5,693 nt of DNA from an uncultured Bryobacterales bacterium (GTDB taxonomy: Bacteria > Acidobacteriota > Terriglobia > Bryobacterales > Bryobacteraceae): positions 1 through 5,693 of the forward strand of contig CALMAV010000117.1 of the NCBI GenBank assembly GCA_937859895.1, given 5' to 3'. A program made the translations under genes and the position numbers. Below the pieces are notes generated by a model. It was not told the DNA's origin. It searched no databases and worked only from the letters and a program-made list of their open reading frames with translations. Position 1 is the stretch's first letter. Each line of letters starts with the position of its first letter. Positions 1 through 5,693 of this stretch are shown here, one piece after another.

Positions 1-371
1 TCTGCACTCCGAGGGCAGTGCAGGATACCGGATGGCCCGGGTTGTTTGTATTAACCGCCGGTTCAGAGAAGGAAGACTTCTCAAGCCTGTTCTATTCGCG
101 ACGGCTGCCTGAGTTGCTTAGGCTGCTCCGTCAGGAGTTCGATACGGTGATTATCGATAGCCCGCCGCTGCTGCAGATTCCGGATGGCCGGTTGCTTGGG
201 CGCTTTGCCGACGGCATGATTCTGATCATGCGAGCCGGTAAAACAGCCCGGGAGAGCGCTATCCTGGCCCGTCAGCGATTAGCCGATGATGGCAGCCCGG
301 TGCTGGGGACCATTCTGAACAGCTGGGAACCTTCGAAAGTTCGCCGCTATGCCTATGCCGGCAGTAAGTAG
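1..371 (+). CDS. BY-kinase (CpsD/Wzc-type tyrosine autokinase), C-terminal part only
   Basis: This is the 3' end of a gene that begins before the window; the frame is open from base 3 and stops at TAG 369-371. The visible part is the last ~120 residues of a bacterial tyrosine kinase domain of the CpsD/CapB/Wzc type. A hydrophobic strand ending in IIDSPPLL (codons from about 150) is the Walker B region, followed by a family-typical pattern: DGRLLGRFADGMILIMRAGKT, here split over about 183-245, then VLGTILNSWE near the end. Walker A and A' must lie upstream. Such kinases autophosphorylate on a C-terminal tyrosine cluster and control polymerisation and export of surface polysaccharide. Here the tail is short, with only two tyrosines (RRYAYAGSK). 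Whether the N-terminus carries a fused Wzz chain-length domain cannot be seen. The GTG at 18 is an internal codon, not a credible start. The gene overlaps the flippase gene downstream. Confidence 0.88.
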   Translation, partial: CTPRAVQDTGWPGLFVLTAGSEKEDFSSLFYSRRLPELLRLLRQEFDTVIIDSPPLLQIPDGRLLGRFADGMILIMRAGKTARESAILARQRLADDGSPVLGTILNSWEPSKVRRYAYAGSK

Positions 372-1701
372 CACCGGCGAGGCAGTGCCCAGTCGAGCTT
401 CCTCCCTCCGTTATGACTTTCTCTGGACTCTGATGGGGAACGGCATTTTTGCCGCTTCTCAGTGGATTGTAATCGTGATGCTGGCAAAATTAAGCCAGCC
501 GGAACTGGTAGGAAAGTACTCCTTTGCTTTAGCCGTCGGCACTCCGCTCATCACGTTTGCCTCGTTTCAGTTGCGCGCTGTCCAGGTCACTGATGTGCGA
601 GGCGAGCACCAGTTTTCTGACTATCTCGGGTTCCGCCTGCTCAGCATGGGCGGCGCGACGATCGCGCTAACTGTGTTGTGCCTGGCCATGCGCTACCAGC
701 CTTCGATGACAGCGCTGATTGAAGCACTGGGGTTGGGGTTGGCTGTCGAATCGGTCAGCGATGTGTACTACGGCCGCATGCAGGCGCATAGTCGCATGGA
801 CAGTATTGCCAAGTCCATGATTGTCCGCGGCGTGCTGTCCAGCCTGGCAATGGTGGCCGTGGTGGTAGCCACAGGAAATCTGCTGTTGGGAGTTTTGGCT
901 TTGGTGGCTGCCCGGATGGGTGTTCTGTTGCTGTTTGACGGTAATCTGAAGCAGACAATTGCGCCCGTACCGGTTCGGCCGTGCGATCTAGCGGCGCGCC
1001 CGCGTCTTCAGTGGCCGAATCAGAAAACCTTATTTTTGACGACGTTACCGATTGGGTTCGTGTCTGTGCTGGTAGCACTGAACACCAGCATCCCGCGCTA
1101 CTTCATCGAGTGGGCGGCCGGGCCCCGAGAGCTGGGTATCTTCGCGGCGCTATCATTTTTTCAGTCGAGCGGCAATATGGTGGTGGGCGCCATGGGGCAG
1201 GCTGCTTTTGGGCGCTTGGCGACCAGTTATGCCCAGGAGGATCGTCGCGGGTTTTTCTCACTGCTGTTTCGGCTGGTAGCGGTCGGGCTTGGACTGGGCG
1301 TAGCGGGTGTCCTGGTAGTTGTGTTCGCCGGCCATTGGATTCTCCAGGTGATGTTCCGGCACGAATATGCTGACCGGTCTGACCTGCTCGTTTACCTGAT
1401 GATTGCCGCCGGACTGGGCTACTGCTGTCAGTTTGTGGGCAGTGCGGTTACAGCTGCCCGGATCTTCAAGCCGCAGATTGCCTTATTTCTCGTGGTAGCT
1501 TCCAGTTTGACCCTGTTTTGCTACTTGTTTATACCAGGGCATGGCGCAGCAGGAGCAGTCTCGGCCATCATGGCGGCAACGGTGGTCCAGATTAGCGGTT
1601 TTGCTCTACTCCTGTTTTTTTCGGCTCGCCGACAGGGTCCGCGCAGCGTGCCTGCCTTTGAACCGGCAGACGAAATGGCGATCTCCGCATCGGCCAGTTG
1701 A
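349..1701 (+). CDS. Wzx-like oligosaccharide/polysaccharide flippase, multi-pass membrane protein
   Basis: The 450-residue product is very hydrophobic, with about 12 predicted membrane segments judged by eye (roughly residues 25-46, 57-75, 95-115, 122-140, 158-178, 179-198, 228-246, 260-285, 308-328, 345-368, 375-395, 397-424). This matches the size and topology of polysaccharide_synt/Wzx flippases, which move undecaprenyl-linked oligosaccharide units across the inner membrane. The stretch IPRYFIEW...ELGIFAALSFF (residues ~248-271) resembles a conserved patch I know from this family. Charged loops separate the two six-helix halves, and the C-terminal ~25 residues are a polar tail. The start is uncertain: ATG at 349 and ATG at 355 are in frame. 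I chose 349 because a weak GAAAG lies at 335-339 at normal spacing. The gene overlaps the kinase gene by 23 bp, which suggests translational coupling. Substrate cannot be told from sequence. Confidence 0.88.
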   Translation: MPMPAVSSTGEAVPSRASSLRYDFLWTLMGNGIFAASQWIVIVMLAKLSQPELVGKYSFALAVGTPLITFASFQLRAVQVTDVRGEHQFSDYLGFRLLSMGGATIALTVLCLAMRYQPSMTALIEALGLGLAVESVSDVYYGRMQAHSRMDSIAKSMIVRGVLSSLAMVAVVVATGNLLLGVLALVAARMGVLLLFDGNLKQTIAPVPVRPCDLAARPRLQWPNQKTLFLTTLPIGFVSVLVALNTSIPRYFIEWAAGPRELGIFAALSFFQSSGNMVVGAMGQAAFGRLATSYAQEDRRGFFSLLFRLVAVGLGLGVAGVLVVVFAGHWILQVMFRHEYADRSDLLVYLMIAAGLGYCCQFVGSAVTAARIFKPQIALFLVVASSLTLFCYLFIPGHGAAGAVSAIMAATVVQISGFALLLFFSARRQGPRSVPAFEPADEMAISASAS

Positions 1702-1713
1702 CGCCTCCCTCTC

Positions 1714-2523
1714 GTGTCTTCTTCAGGTGGTACTGTGCGCTCTTTCCCGAAAAATCCGGAGTATTTGATCCGGTTCGACGACGTTTGTCCTACCATGCGA
1801 TGGTCGGTCTGGGACGGCATCGAGCAGGTTCTGATCGCCAACGATATCCGGCCGATTCTGGCGGTGGTTCCCGATAATCACGACCCGAAGCTCTATCAGG
1901 AGCCGGCCGATCCACGTTTTTGGGACCGGGTTCGGGAGTGGAAGGCGCGGGGCTGGACCATTGGTCTGCATGGCTATCAGCACCGGTACGTGACCGAAGA
2001 GCGTGGGCTGATTGGATGTAACCGGTATAGCGAATTCGCCGGCCTGCCGTATGTCGAGCAGCATCGCAAGCTGAGTGCGGGCATTGAAATTCTTGACCGG
2101 GAGGGTGTTCACCCGGACCTGTGGGTGGCTCCGGGCCATACCTTTGATGGGCATACGCTGCAGGCTCTGCGGTCCTTGGGCATCCCGACAGTCAGTGACG
2201 GTTTTGGGTTCGTTCCGCAGTGGGATGCGGATGGCACGTTCTGGATCCCACAGCAGTTGGGTCGCTTTCACCACATGCCTTTCGGGTTCTGGACGGTGTG
2301 CATCCATATCGACGAGCTAGTGCCGGCGGATGTGGCTGCGTTTGCTGAATCGGTTCAGGGTTTTCGGCGCTTTTTCACTAATGTGCCGGCAGTTCAGGCA
2401 CGGTACGAGAAGAATCGAAGTCATCGGGTGAATGAGGTTTGGGCCAAAGCGCTCTGCTGGTCTAAGCGGATGCGGTATTCCGGGGGCCGTTCTCCGGCCT
2501 TGGAGCCGATGCGGAATGACTAA
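1714..2523 (+). CDS. DUF2334-type protein with polysaccharide-deacetylase fold
   Basis: The 269-residue product resembles the DUF2334 family, a branch of the NodB/CE4 deacetylase superfamily. Visible motifs, numbered from the GTG at 1714: RFDDVCP (residues 20-26; D22 and D23 match the catalytic base and metal ligand of CE4 enzymes), WTIGLHGYQH (81-90; H86 and H90 match the HxxxH metal ligands), SEFAGL (106-111), APGHTFD (139-145), SDGF (161-164) and WTVCIH (193-198). With all metal ligands present, an active metal-dependent hydrolase is plausible, but the substrate is unknown. There is no signal peptide or membrane segment, so it is probably cytoplasmic. It begins 12 bp after the flippase stop in the same frame. 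No ATG precedes the conserved core. GTG 1714 gives the longest form; GTG 1735 is a credible alternative (262 residues) because AGGTGG sits just before it. It overlaps the next gene by 8 bp. Confidence 0.85.
   Translation: MSSSGGTVRSFPKNPEYLIRFDDVCPTMRWSVWDGIEQVLIANDIRPILAVVPDNHDPKLYQEPADPRFWDRVREWKARGWTIGLHGYQHRYVTEERGLIGCNRYSEFAGLPYVEQHRKLSAGIEILDREGVHPDLWVAPGHTFDGHTLQALRSLGIPTVSDGFGFVPQWDADGTFWIPQQLGRFHHMPFGFWTVCIHIDELVPADVAAFAESVQGFRRFFTNVPAVQARYEKNRSHRVNEVWAKALCWSKRMRYSGGRSPALEPMRND
1725..1730 (+). promoter_or_regulatory. Possible ribosome binding site for an alternative GTG start at 1735
   Basis: AGGTGG, one mismatch from AGGAGG, ends four bases before GTG 1735. No comparable purine run precedes GTG 1714, whose upstream bases are pyrimidine-rich. 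The conserved deacetylase core begins nine residues after the 1735 start, so either start keeps the whole domain. The spacing is slightly short, so this remains tentative. Confidence 0.35.
2502..2505 (+). promoter_or_regulatory. Ribosome binding site supporting the ATG start at 2516
   Basis: GGAG lies ten bases upstream of ATG 2516, inside the end of the preceding gene. It favours this start over the earlier in-frame ATG at 2432, which would add 28 residues unlike the family (rich in G, R, S and C) and increase the overlap with the upstream gene to 92 bp. Confidence 0.5.
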
Positions 2524-3568
2524 GAGCCGGGCTGGCGCGCTGGTCATTTCCCTCGACTTTGAACTCCAGTGGGGTGTGCGCGACCACTATCGTTCGGATT
2601 CGCCATACCGGGCCAATCTCCTGGGCGCACGCCGGGTGGTGCCGCAGCTCCTCGATTTGTTTGAAGAGTTTGGTATTGCCGCAACCTGGGCCACGGTTGG
2701 GTTTCTCTTTGCCGAGTCCCGCGCCGAGTTGCTCGAGTTTGCCCCGGCGGTTCGGCCCGCTTATGCGCGTCCGGGGATGGACCCGTATGCTGAACAAATC
2801 GGGGAGGACGAAGGGGAAGATCCACTTCACTTTGCGCCGAGTCTGCTCGCGGAGATTGGCCGTCGGCCCGGGCAGGAGATTGGCTGCCATACCTTTTCTC
2901 ACTATTACTGCCAGGAAGCAGGCGCGAGCCCGGAAGCGTTTCGCGCCGACCTGGAAAGTGCGGTGGCCCTGGCGGCGCGGCGCGGGATTCGGCTCGAGTC
3001 GTTGGTCTTTCCGCGCAATCAGGTCACCGCTGAGTCGCTGGAAGTCTTGCGCGCGCTCCGGTTTCGAACGTATCGGGGTGCCGAGACAGGCTGGATGTAC
3101 CAGACGAGCCCGGCCCTGCGGAACCAGCCCCATCGGCGCTTGGGTCGTTGGGTCGATCAGCATCGGGCACCGGCCTCGCGCCTGGTGAGCTGGGATCGAG
3201 TGCAACCGGAGCGAGGATTAGCCAATGTTCCGGGGTCGCAGTTTTTTCGTCCGTTTGGCCCAACGCCGTCGCGTCTCGATCGGTTCCGGCTCGGCCAAAT
3301 GAAACGTGCGGTAGTGCGGGCAGCCGAATCCGGCCAGATTTTCCACCTATGGTGGCATCCGCATAACTTTGGGCGCTACCCGGAAGAGAATCTGGCGGCT
3401 CTGCGCAGCTTGCTGGTGACGTGGGCCGAATGCCGCCATCGGTTTGGCTTCGATTCGTTTTCGATGGCCGGCGCTGCTGCCGCGGCATGGGAGGGGTCAA
3501 AGGATGCGATCCTGGCCGGCAGTCTAAGCTCAGCTCAGCAATATTTGCCGTCTGGCCGTGCTTCATGA
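2516..3568 (+). CDS. NodB-like polysaccharide deacetylase family protein
   Basis: The product is 350 residues from ATG 2516. Motifs: ISLDFELQWG (residues 11-20), where the usual TFDD of CE4 enzymes is replaced by LDFE; IGCHTFSHYYC (122-132), with H125 and H129 as the HxxxH metal ligands; VFPRNQ (164-169) in place of the usual motif-3 arginine/proline region; YRGAETGWMY (186-195); and FHLWWHPHNFGRYPEE (276-291). I recognise this as a distinct deacetylase-like family found in polysaccharide clusters. It would remove N- or O-acyl groups from a sugar, but activity is inferred. There is an acidic loop (GEDEGEDP, 96-103) before the HxxxH motif. No signal peptide is visible, so it is probably cytoplasmic and would act on precursors or lipid-linked units. 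The last ~25 residues are alanine/serine-rich and probably not part of the fold. It overlaps the upstream gene by 8 bp and the downstream gene by the 4-bp ATGA. Confidence 0.87.
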   Translation: MTKSRAGALVISLDFELQWGVRDHYRSDSPYRANLLGARRVVPQLLDLFEEFGIAATWATVGFLFAESRAELLEFAPAVRPAYARPGMDPYAEQIGEDEGEDPLHFAPSLLAEIGRRPGQEIGCHTFSHYYCQEAGASPEAFRADLESAVALAARRGIRLESLVFPRNQVTAESLEVLRALRFRTYRGAETGWMYQTSPALRNQPHRRLGRWVDQHRAPASRLVSWDRVQPERGLANVPGSQFFRPFGPTPSRLDRFRLGQMKRAVVRAAESGQIFHLWWHPHNFGRYPEENLAALRSLLVTWAECRHRFGFDSFSMAGAAAAAWEGSKDAILAGSLSSAQQYLPSGRAS

Positions 3569-4698
3569 TTCGGGTTTGCCATGTGATTACCGGGCTGGCT
3601 GCCGATGGAGCCGAGCGCATGATGTTCAACCTGGTTACGCGCATGGACCGCAAGCGGTTTCACAACGAAGTGGTTTCGCTGACCACCACCGGTGATCTGG
3701 GCGCGCCTCTCGAGGAGGCCGGCATCGGCGTACGCGCGTTGCAATTGGGCCCGAATCCGGCGGGTCTGGCTGCTTTAGCTGGCCTCAGCAGGCAATTCCG
3801 GCGGACACCCCCTGACTTAGTGCAGACCTGGATGTATCATGCCGACCTGATTGGCGGGGTGATAGCGCAGTGTTCCGGGATTCGGCGAGTATTTTGGGGC
3901 GTCCATCACTCTAATCTGGCTTGGGGTAGTAACAAGTTTTTAACCGTAGCGACAGCCAAAGCGTGTGCGCTGCTGTCCCGGTCGGTTCCGCAGCGCATTG
4001 TGTGTTGTTCGGACGCCGCCCGAAAAACGCATACAGAATTTGGATACTCGCCCGAGAGAACCGACTGGATTCCCAATGGCTTCGATACTGCGCGCTTCCG
4101 GCCGGATTGGGACGCTCGCCGCGAGTTGCGAGCCGACCTCGGCGCTGATGAAAGCGATGTGCTGGTCGGTTTAGCGGCTCGCTTTCATCCCGACAAGGAT
4201 CACGCTAATTTCCTGGGAGCTGCCGCCCGAGTGCTGCGACAGCATCCCAAAGCTCTGTTTGTTCTCTGTGGGCGCGACGTCAATGAGCGAAACGAAGCCT
4301 TTGCCGCCTTGCTGCGCCAGTTCGATCTATCCCATCGGGTGCGACTGCTGGATGCGGTCCAGCAGCCGGAACGTTTCTTTGCCGCCATGAATGTAGTGGT
4401 CTCATCTTCGCGCACCGAAGCGTTTCCTTTAGCGGTAGGCGAGAGTATGTCCTGCGGGGTGCCCTGCGCGGTGACCGATGTGGGTGACTCGGCTCTATTG
4501 GTTGGCGATACCGGGCTGACTGCGCCGCCTCGGGATTCCGCTGCTCTGGCGAATGCCATTGGAATCTTGCTGGCTGGCGGCCCGGAGTTGCGGGGTCAGC
4601 TGGGGGTTGCGGCTCGTCGCCGCATTGAAGAACAGTTTAGCCTCGATTCAGTTGTGGCCCGCTACCAGGACCTGTATACACAGGCCATGTTGCAGTAA
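3565..4698 (+). CDS. GT-B glycosyltransferase, GT4 type
   Basis: The 377-residue product has the two-Rossmann-domain layout of family 4 glycosyltransferases. The N-terminal acceptor domain starts VCHVITGLAADGAERM (residues 4-19), a variant of the common GL..GGAE loop. The linker region has IVCCSDA (145-151) and WIPNGFD (168-174). The C-terminal nucleotide-sugar domain has ARFHPDKDH (205-213; R206 and K211 would contact the donor phosphates) and SSSRTEAFPLAVGESMSCG (280-298), containing the EX7E pair E285/E293 and typical of retaining GT4 enzymes. The length is normal for the family. It would transfer a sugar from a nucleotide donor to a growing lipid-linked glycan at the cytoplasmic face; donor and acceptor are unknown. 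I chose ATG 3565 because it overlaps the upstream stop as ATGA and begins right at the first beta strand. An upstream in-frame ATG at 3421 would add 48 residues wholly inside the previous gene. No Shine-Dalgarno is evident, so translation probably depends on coupling. Confidence 0.92.
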   Translation: MIRVCHVITGLAADGAERMMFNLVTRMDRKRFHNEVVSLTTTGDLGAPLEEAGIGVRALQLGPNPAGLAALAGLSRQFRRTPPDLVQTWMYHADLIGGVIAQCSGIRRVFWGVHHSNLAWGSNKFLTVATAKACALLSRSVPQRIVCCSDAARKTHTEFGYSPERTDWIPNGFDTARFRPDWDARRELRADLGADESDVLVGLAARFHPDKDHANFLGAAARVLRQHPKALFVLCGRDVNERNEAFAALLRQFDLSHRVRLLDAVQQPERFFAAMNVVVSSSRTEAFPLAVGESMSCGVPCAVTDVGDSALLVGDTGLTAPPRDSAALANAIGILLAGGPELRGQLGVAARRRIEEQFSLDSVVARYQDLYTQAMLQ

Positions 4699-4775
4699 AG
4701 CCGCTTTCCTTACCGGTTAGCGACGCGCCCTGCCCTAGTTTCACTTTTCTAATTCCCTCAGAGACTACCACCGTC
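4699..4775 (+). other. 77-bp intergenic gap, the only sizeable one in the window
   Basis: This gap separates the coupled genes from the last glycosyltransferase gene. It is locally more AT- and pyrimidine-rich around 4738-4757 (CTAGTTTCACTTTTCTAATT). I see no stem-loop with a T run, so no intrinsic terminator, and no pair of -35/-10 hexamers at proper spacing. A weak purine stretch (CAGAGA, about 4759-4764) precedes ATG 4776 by about 11 bases. It could hold a weak or non-sigma70 promoter, but nothing in the sequence proves one. Confidence 0.4.
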
Positions 4776-5693
4776 ATGTCGTCCCGCCTCAAGTTGCTCT
4801 TTGTCGACAACTCGATTGATACGTTTTACTCCTATCGAATGCCGCTGGCTTTAGCTGCCAGCCAAGCTGGGTACGAAGTCCATGTCGCCGCGCCTCCCGG
4901 GCGATGCGAAAGCAAGATGCGGGACGCAGGCTTCACGTTCTATCCGCTCGGCATGTCGCGCAGCGGAATGGGGACTGGAGAACTCGCCAGCTTAGTGCAG
5001 TTGTATTCGCTCTACCGGCGCATCCAACCCGATCTGGTCCACCATTTGCGCTTAAAGCCGGTGCTCTACGGCGGGCTAGCAGCCTATGCGGCACGCGTGC
5101 CGGCACAGGTTAGCATGCCGACCGGTCTCGGCCATGTGTTTACGGCGCAGACCCGAAAGGCGTTTCTGCTCCGGACAGTAACGCTGGCTGGTTGCCGGAT
5201 TGCCTTCCGTCATCGCAATTTGAAGGTCATCTTCCAGAACCCGGACGATCTCGGCGTGTTTGTCGATTCCGGCACACTGCCGAAAGCTAAGAGCGTTCTC
5301 ATTCGCGGTTCGGGAGTTGATGTCTCGGAATTCGTGGTCACGCCCGAGCCAGCCGGGCCACCGGTGGTGATGCTGGTCGCGCGCATGTTGCTTGATAAAG
5401 GCGTGCTGGAATTTGTCGAGTCGGCCGCAACGCCCGTTTCGTGCTGGTGGGCGATACCGATCCGGGCAATCCGACGGCTGTGCCGGCCAACCAGTTGCTG
5501 GCGTGGCAAGAGGAGGGGCTAGTCGAGTGGTGGGGCTACCGAGAAGATATGCGCCAGGTGTTCGAGCAATCCAACATCGTGTGCCTGCCGTCGTACCGCG
5601 AGGGCGTTCCTAAGGTACTGATTGAAGCGGCAGCCGCCGGTCGAGCCATTGTGACCACCGATGCGCCTGGGTGCCGGGAAGTAGTGACACACG
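4776..5693 (+). pseudogene. CapM-like GT4 glycosyltransferase, frame broken near 5430, 3' end outside window
   Basis: From ATG 4776 the product reads as a CapM-like family 4 glycosyltransferase: LLFVDNSIDTFYSYRMPLAL (residues 8-27), VHHLRLKP (88-95), SMPTGLGHVF (113-122), VIFQNPDD (151-158), RGSGVDVSEF (177-186) and VARMLLDKGVLEFVESAA (201-218; R203 and K208 would bind the donor). After residue 218 the frame turns into unrelated sequence and stops at TAG 5520-5522 (248 residues). The expected C-terminal domain continues in another frame from about 5429: ARFVLVGDTDPGNP, EWWGYREDMRQVF, then CLPSYREGVPKVLIEAAAAG with the EX7E pair encoded at 5600 and 5624, and TTDAPGCREVV, open to the window end. 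About eight residues normally found between the two halves are also missing, so this looks like a small deletion. As it stands, the 248-residue product lacks the EX7E site and would be inactive. A sequencing or assembly error is a real alternative. Confidence 0.85.
5427..5432 (+). other. Frame-break junction in the CapM-like glycosyltransferase gene
   Basis: Upstream codons end ...GAG TCG GCC GCA (frame of 4776). Downstream family-matching codons read AAC GCC CGT TTC GTG CTG GTG GGC from 5429. The frame change equals a net loss of 3n+1 bases. Family members usually have an extra stretch here of the kind RLLKAKGPN between the EAA helix and the (V/A)RxxLVGD strand, so about 25 bases appear to be absent. 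I see no slippery heptamer at the junction. Confidence 0.7.

Noticed and set aside
1723..2307. Long minus-strand open frame opposite the DUF2334-type gene
   Set aside because: The plus strand has clear family motifs through the whole interval; the antisense product has no recognisable domain and is a by-product of GC-rich codon use.
2432..2515. N-terminal extension of the second deacetylase to ATG 2432
   Set aside because: It lies wholly within the preceding gene, encodes a segment unlike the family, and ATG 2516 has GGAG at good spacing and starts just before the first conserved strand.
3421..3564. N-terminal extension of the GT4 glycosyltransferase to ATG 3421
   Set aside because: It is fully inside the upstream gene; ATG 3565 forms a classic ATGA overlap and begins at the first beta strand of the GT-B fold.
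2462..3653. Long minus-strand frames and a + strand alternate frame (2559-3188) over the second deacetylase
   Set aside because: Low-complexity Arg/Pro/Ser/Ala-rich translations without motifs; the deacetylase frame explains the region.
4699..4775. Promoter or terminator in the intergenic gap
   Set aside because: Partial -10-like strings exist (around TAGTTT and CTAATT) but without a matching -35 at proper spacing, and there is no hairpin followed by a T run.
5427..5445. Programmed ribosomal frameshifting in the last gene
   Set aside because: No slippery heptamer or evident downstream stem is seen, and several family residues are missing at the junction, which a frameshift signal would not explain.
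1..5693. CRISPR array, tRNA/rRNA, insertion sequence or attachment site
   Set aside because: No spaced repeats, no RNA gene structure, and no transposase or terminal inverted repeats were seen; nearly all bases are covered by recognisable coding sequence.

Overview
The window lies inside an exopolysaccharide or surface-polysaccharide biosynthesis cluster. It reads entirely on the + strand and is tightly packed, with only one noticeable intergenic gap. The DNA is fairly GC-rich and Shine-Dalgarno signals are weak. The gene set (BY-kinase end, flippase, two deacetylase-like proteins, two GT-B glycosyltransferases) would suit a Gram-negative soil-type bacterium. Acidobacteriota is my guess, at low confidence, because no taxonomic marker is present.

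Layout: (1) 1-371, the 3' end of a BY-kinase/CpsD-type tyrosine autokinase that would regulate polysaccharide polymerisation and export. (2) 349-1701, a multi-pass flippase of the Wzx/MATE-like superfamily, overlapping the kinase end by 23 bp. (3) 1714-2523, a DUF2334-type, polysaccharide-deacetylase-fold protein. (4) 2516-3568, a second deacetylase-like protein of a different (NodB-like) family. (5) 3565-4698, a GT4-type glycosyltransferase. (6) After a 77-bp gap, 4776 to the window end, a CapM-like GT4 glycosyltransferase whose reading frame is broken near 5430. It looks as if about eight codons plus one base are missing.

Together the genes describe a Wzx-type pathway. The glycosyltransferases would build a lipid-linked oligosaccharide on the cytoplasmic face, the deacetylase-like proteins could trim acyl groups from sugars, the flippase would move the unit across the inner membrane, and the tyrosine kinase would control assembly. 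The initiating sugar-phosphate transferase, the Wzy polymerase and the outer-membrane exporter are not in this window.

Genes 1-5 form a chain of overlaps or very short gaps (23-bp overlap, 12-bp gap, 8-bp overlap, 4-bp ATGA overlap), which suggests one transcript with translational coupling. The most notable irregularities are the broken last gene and the side-by-side pair of unrelated deacetylase-like genes. I found no RNA gene, CRISPR array, insertion sequence or convincing promoter or terminator, and I do not see a clearly novel system here.
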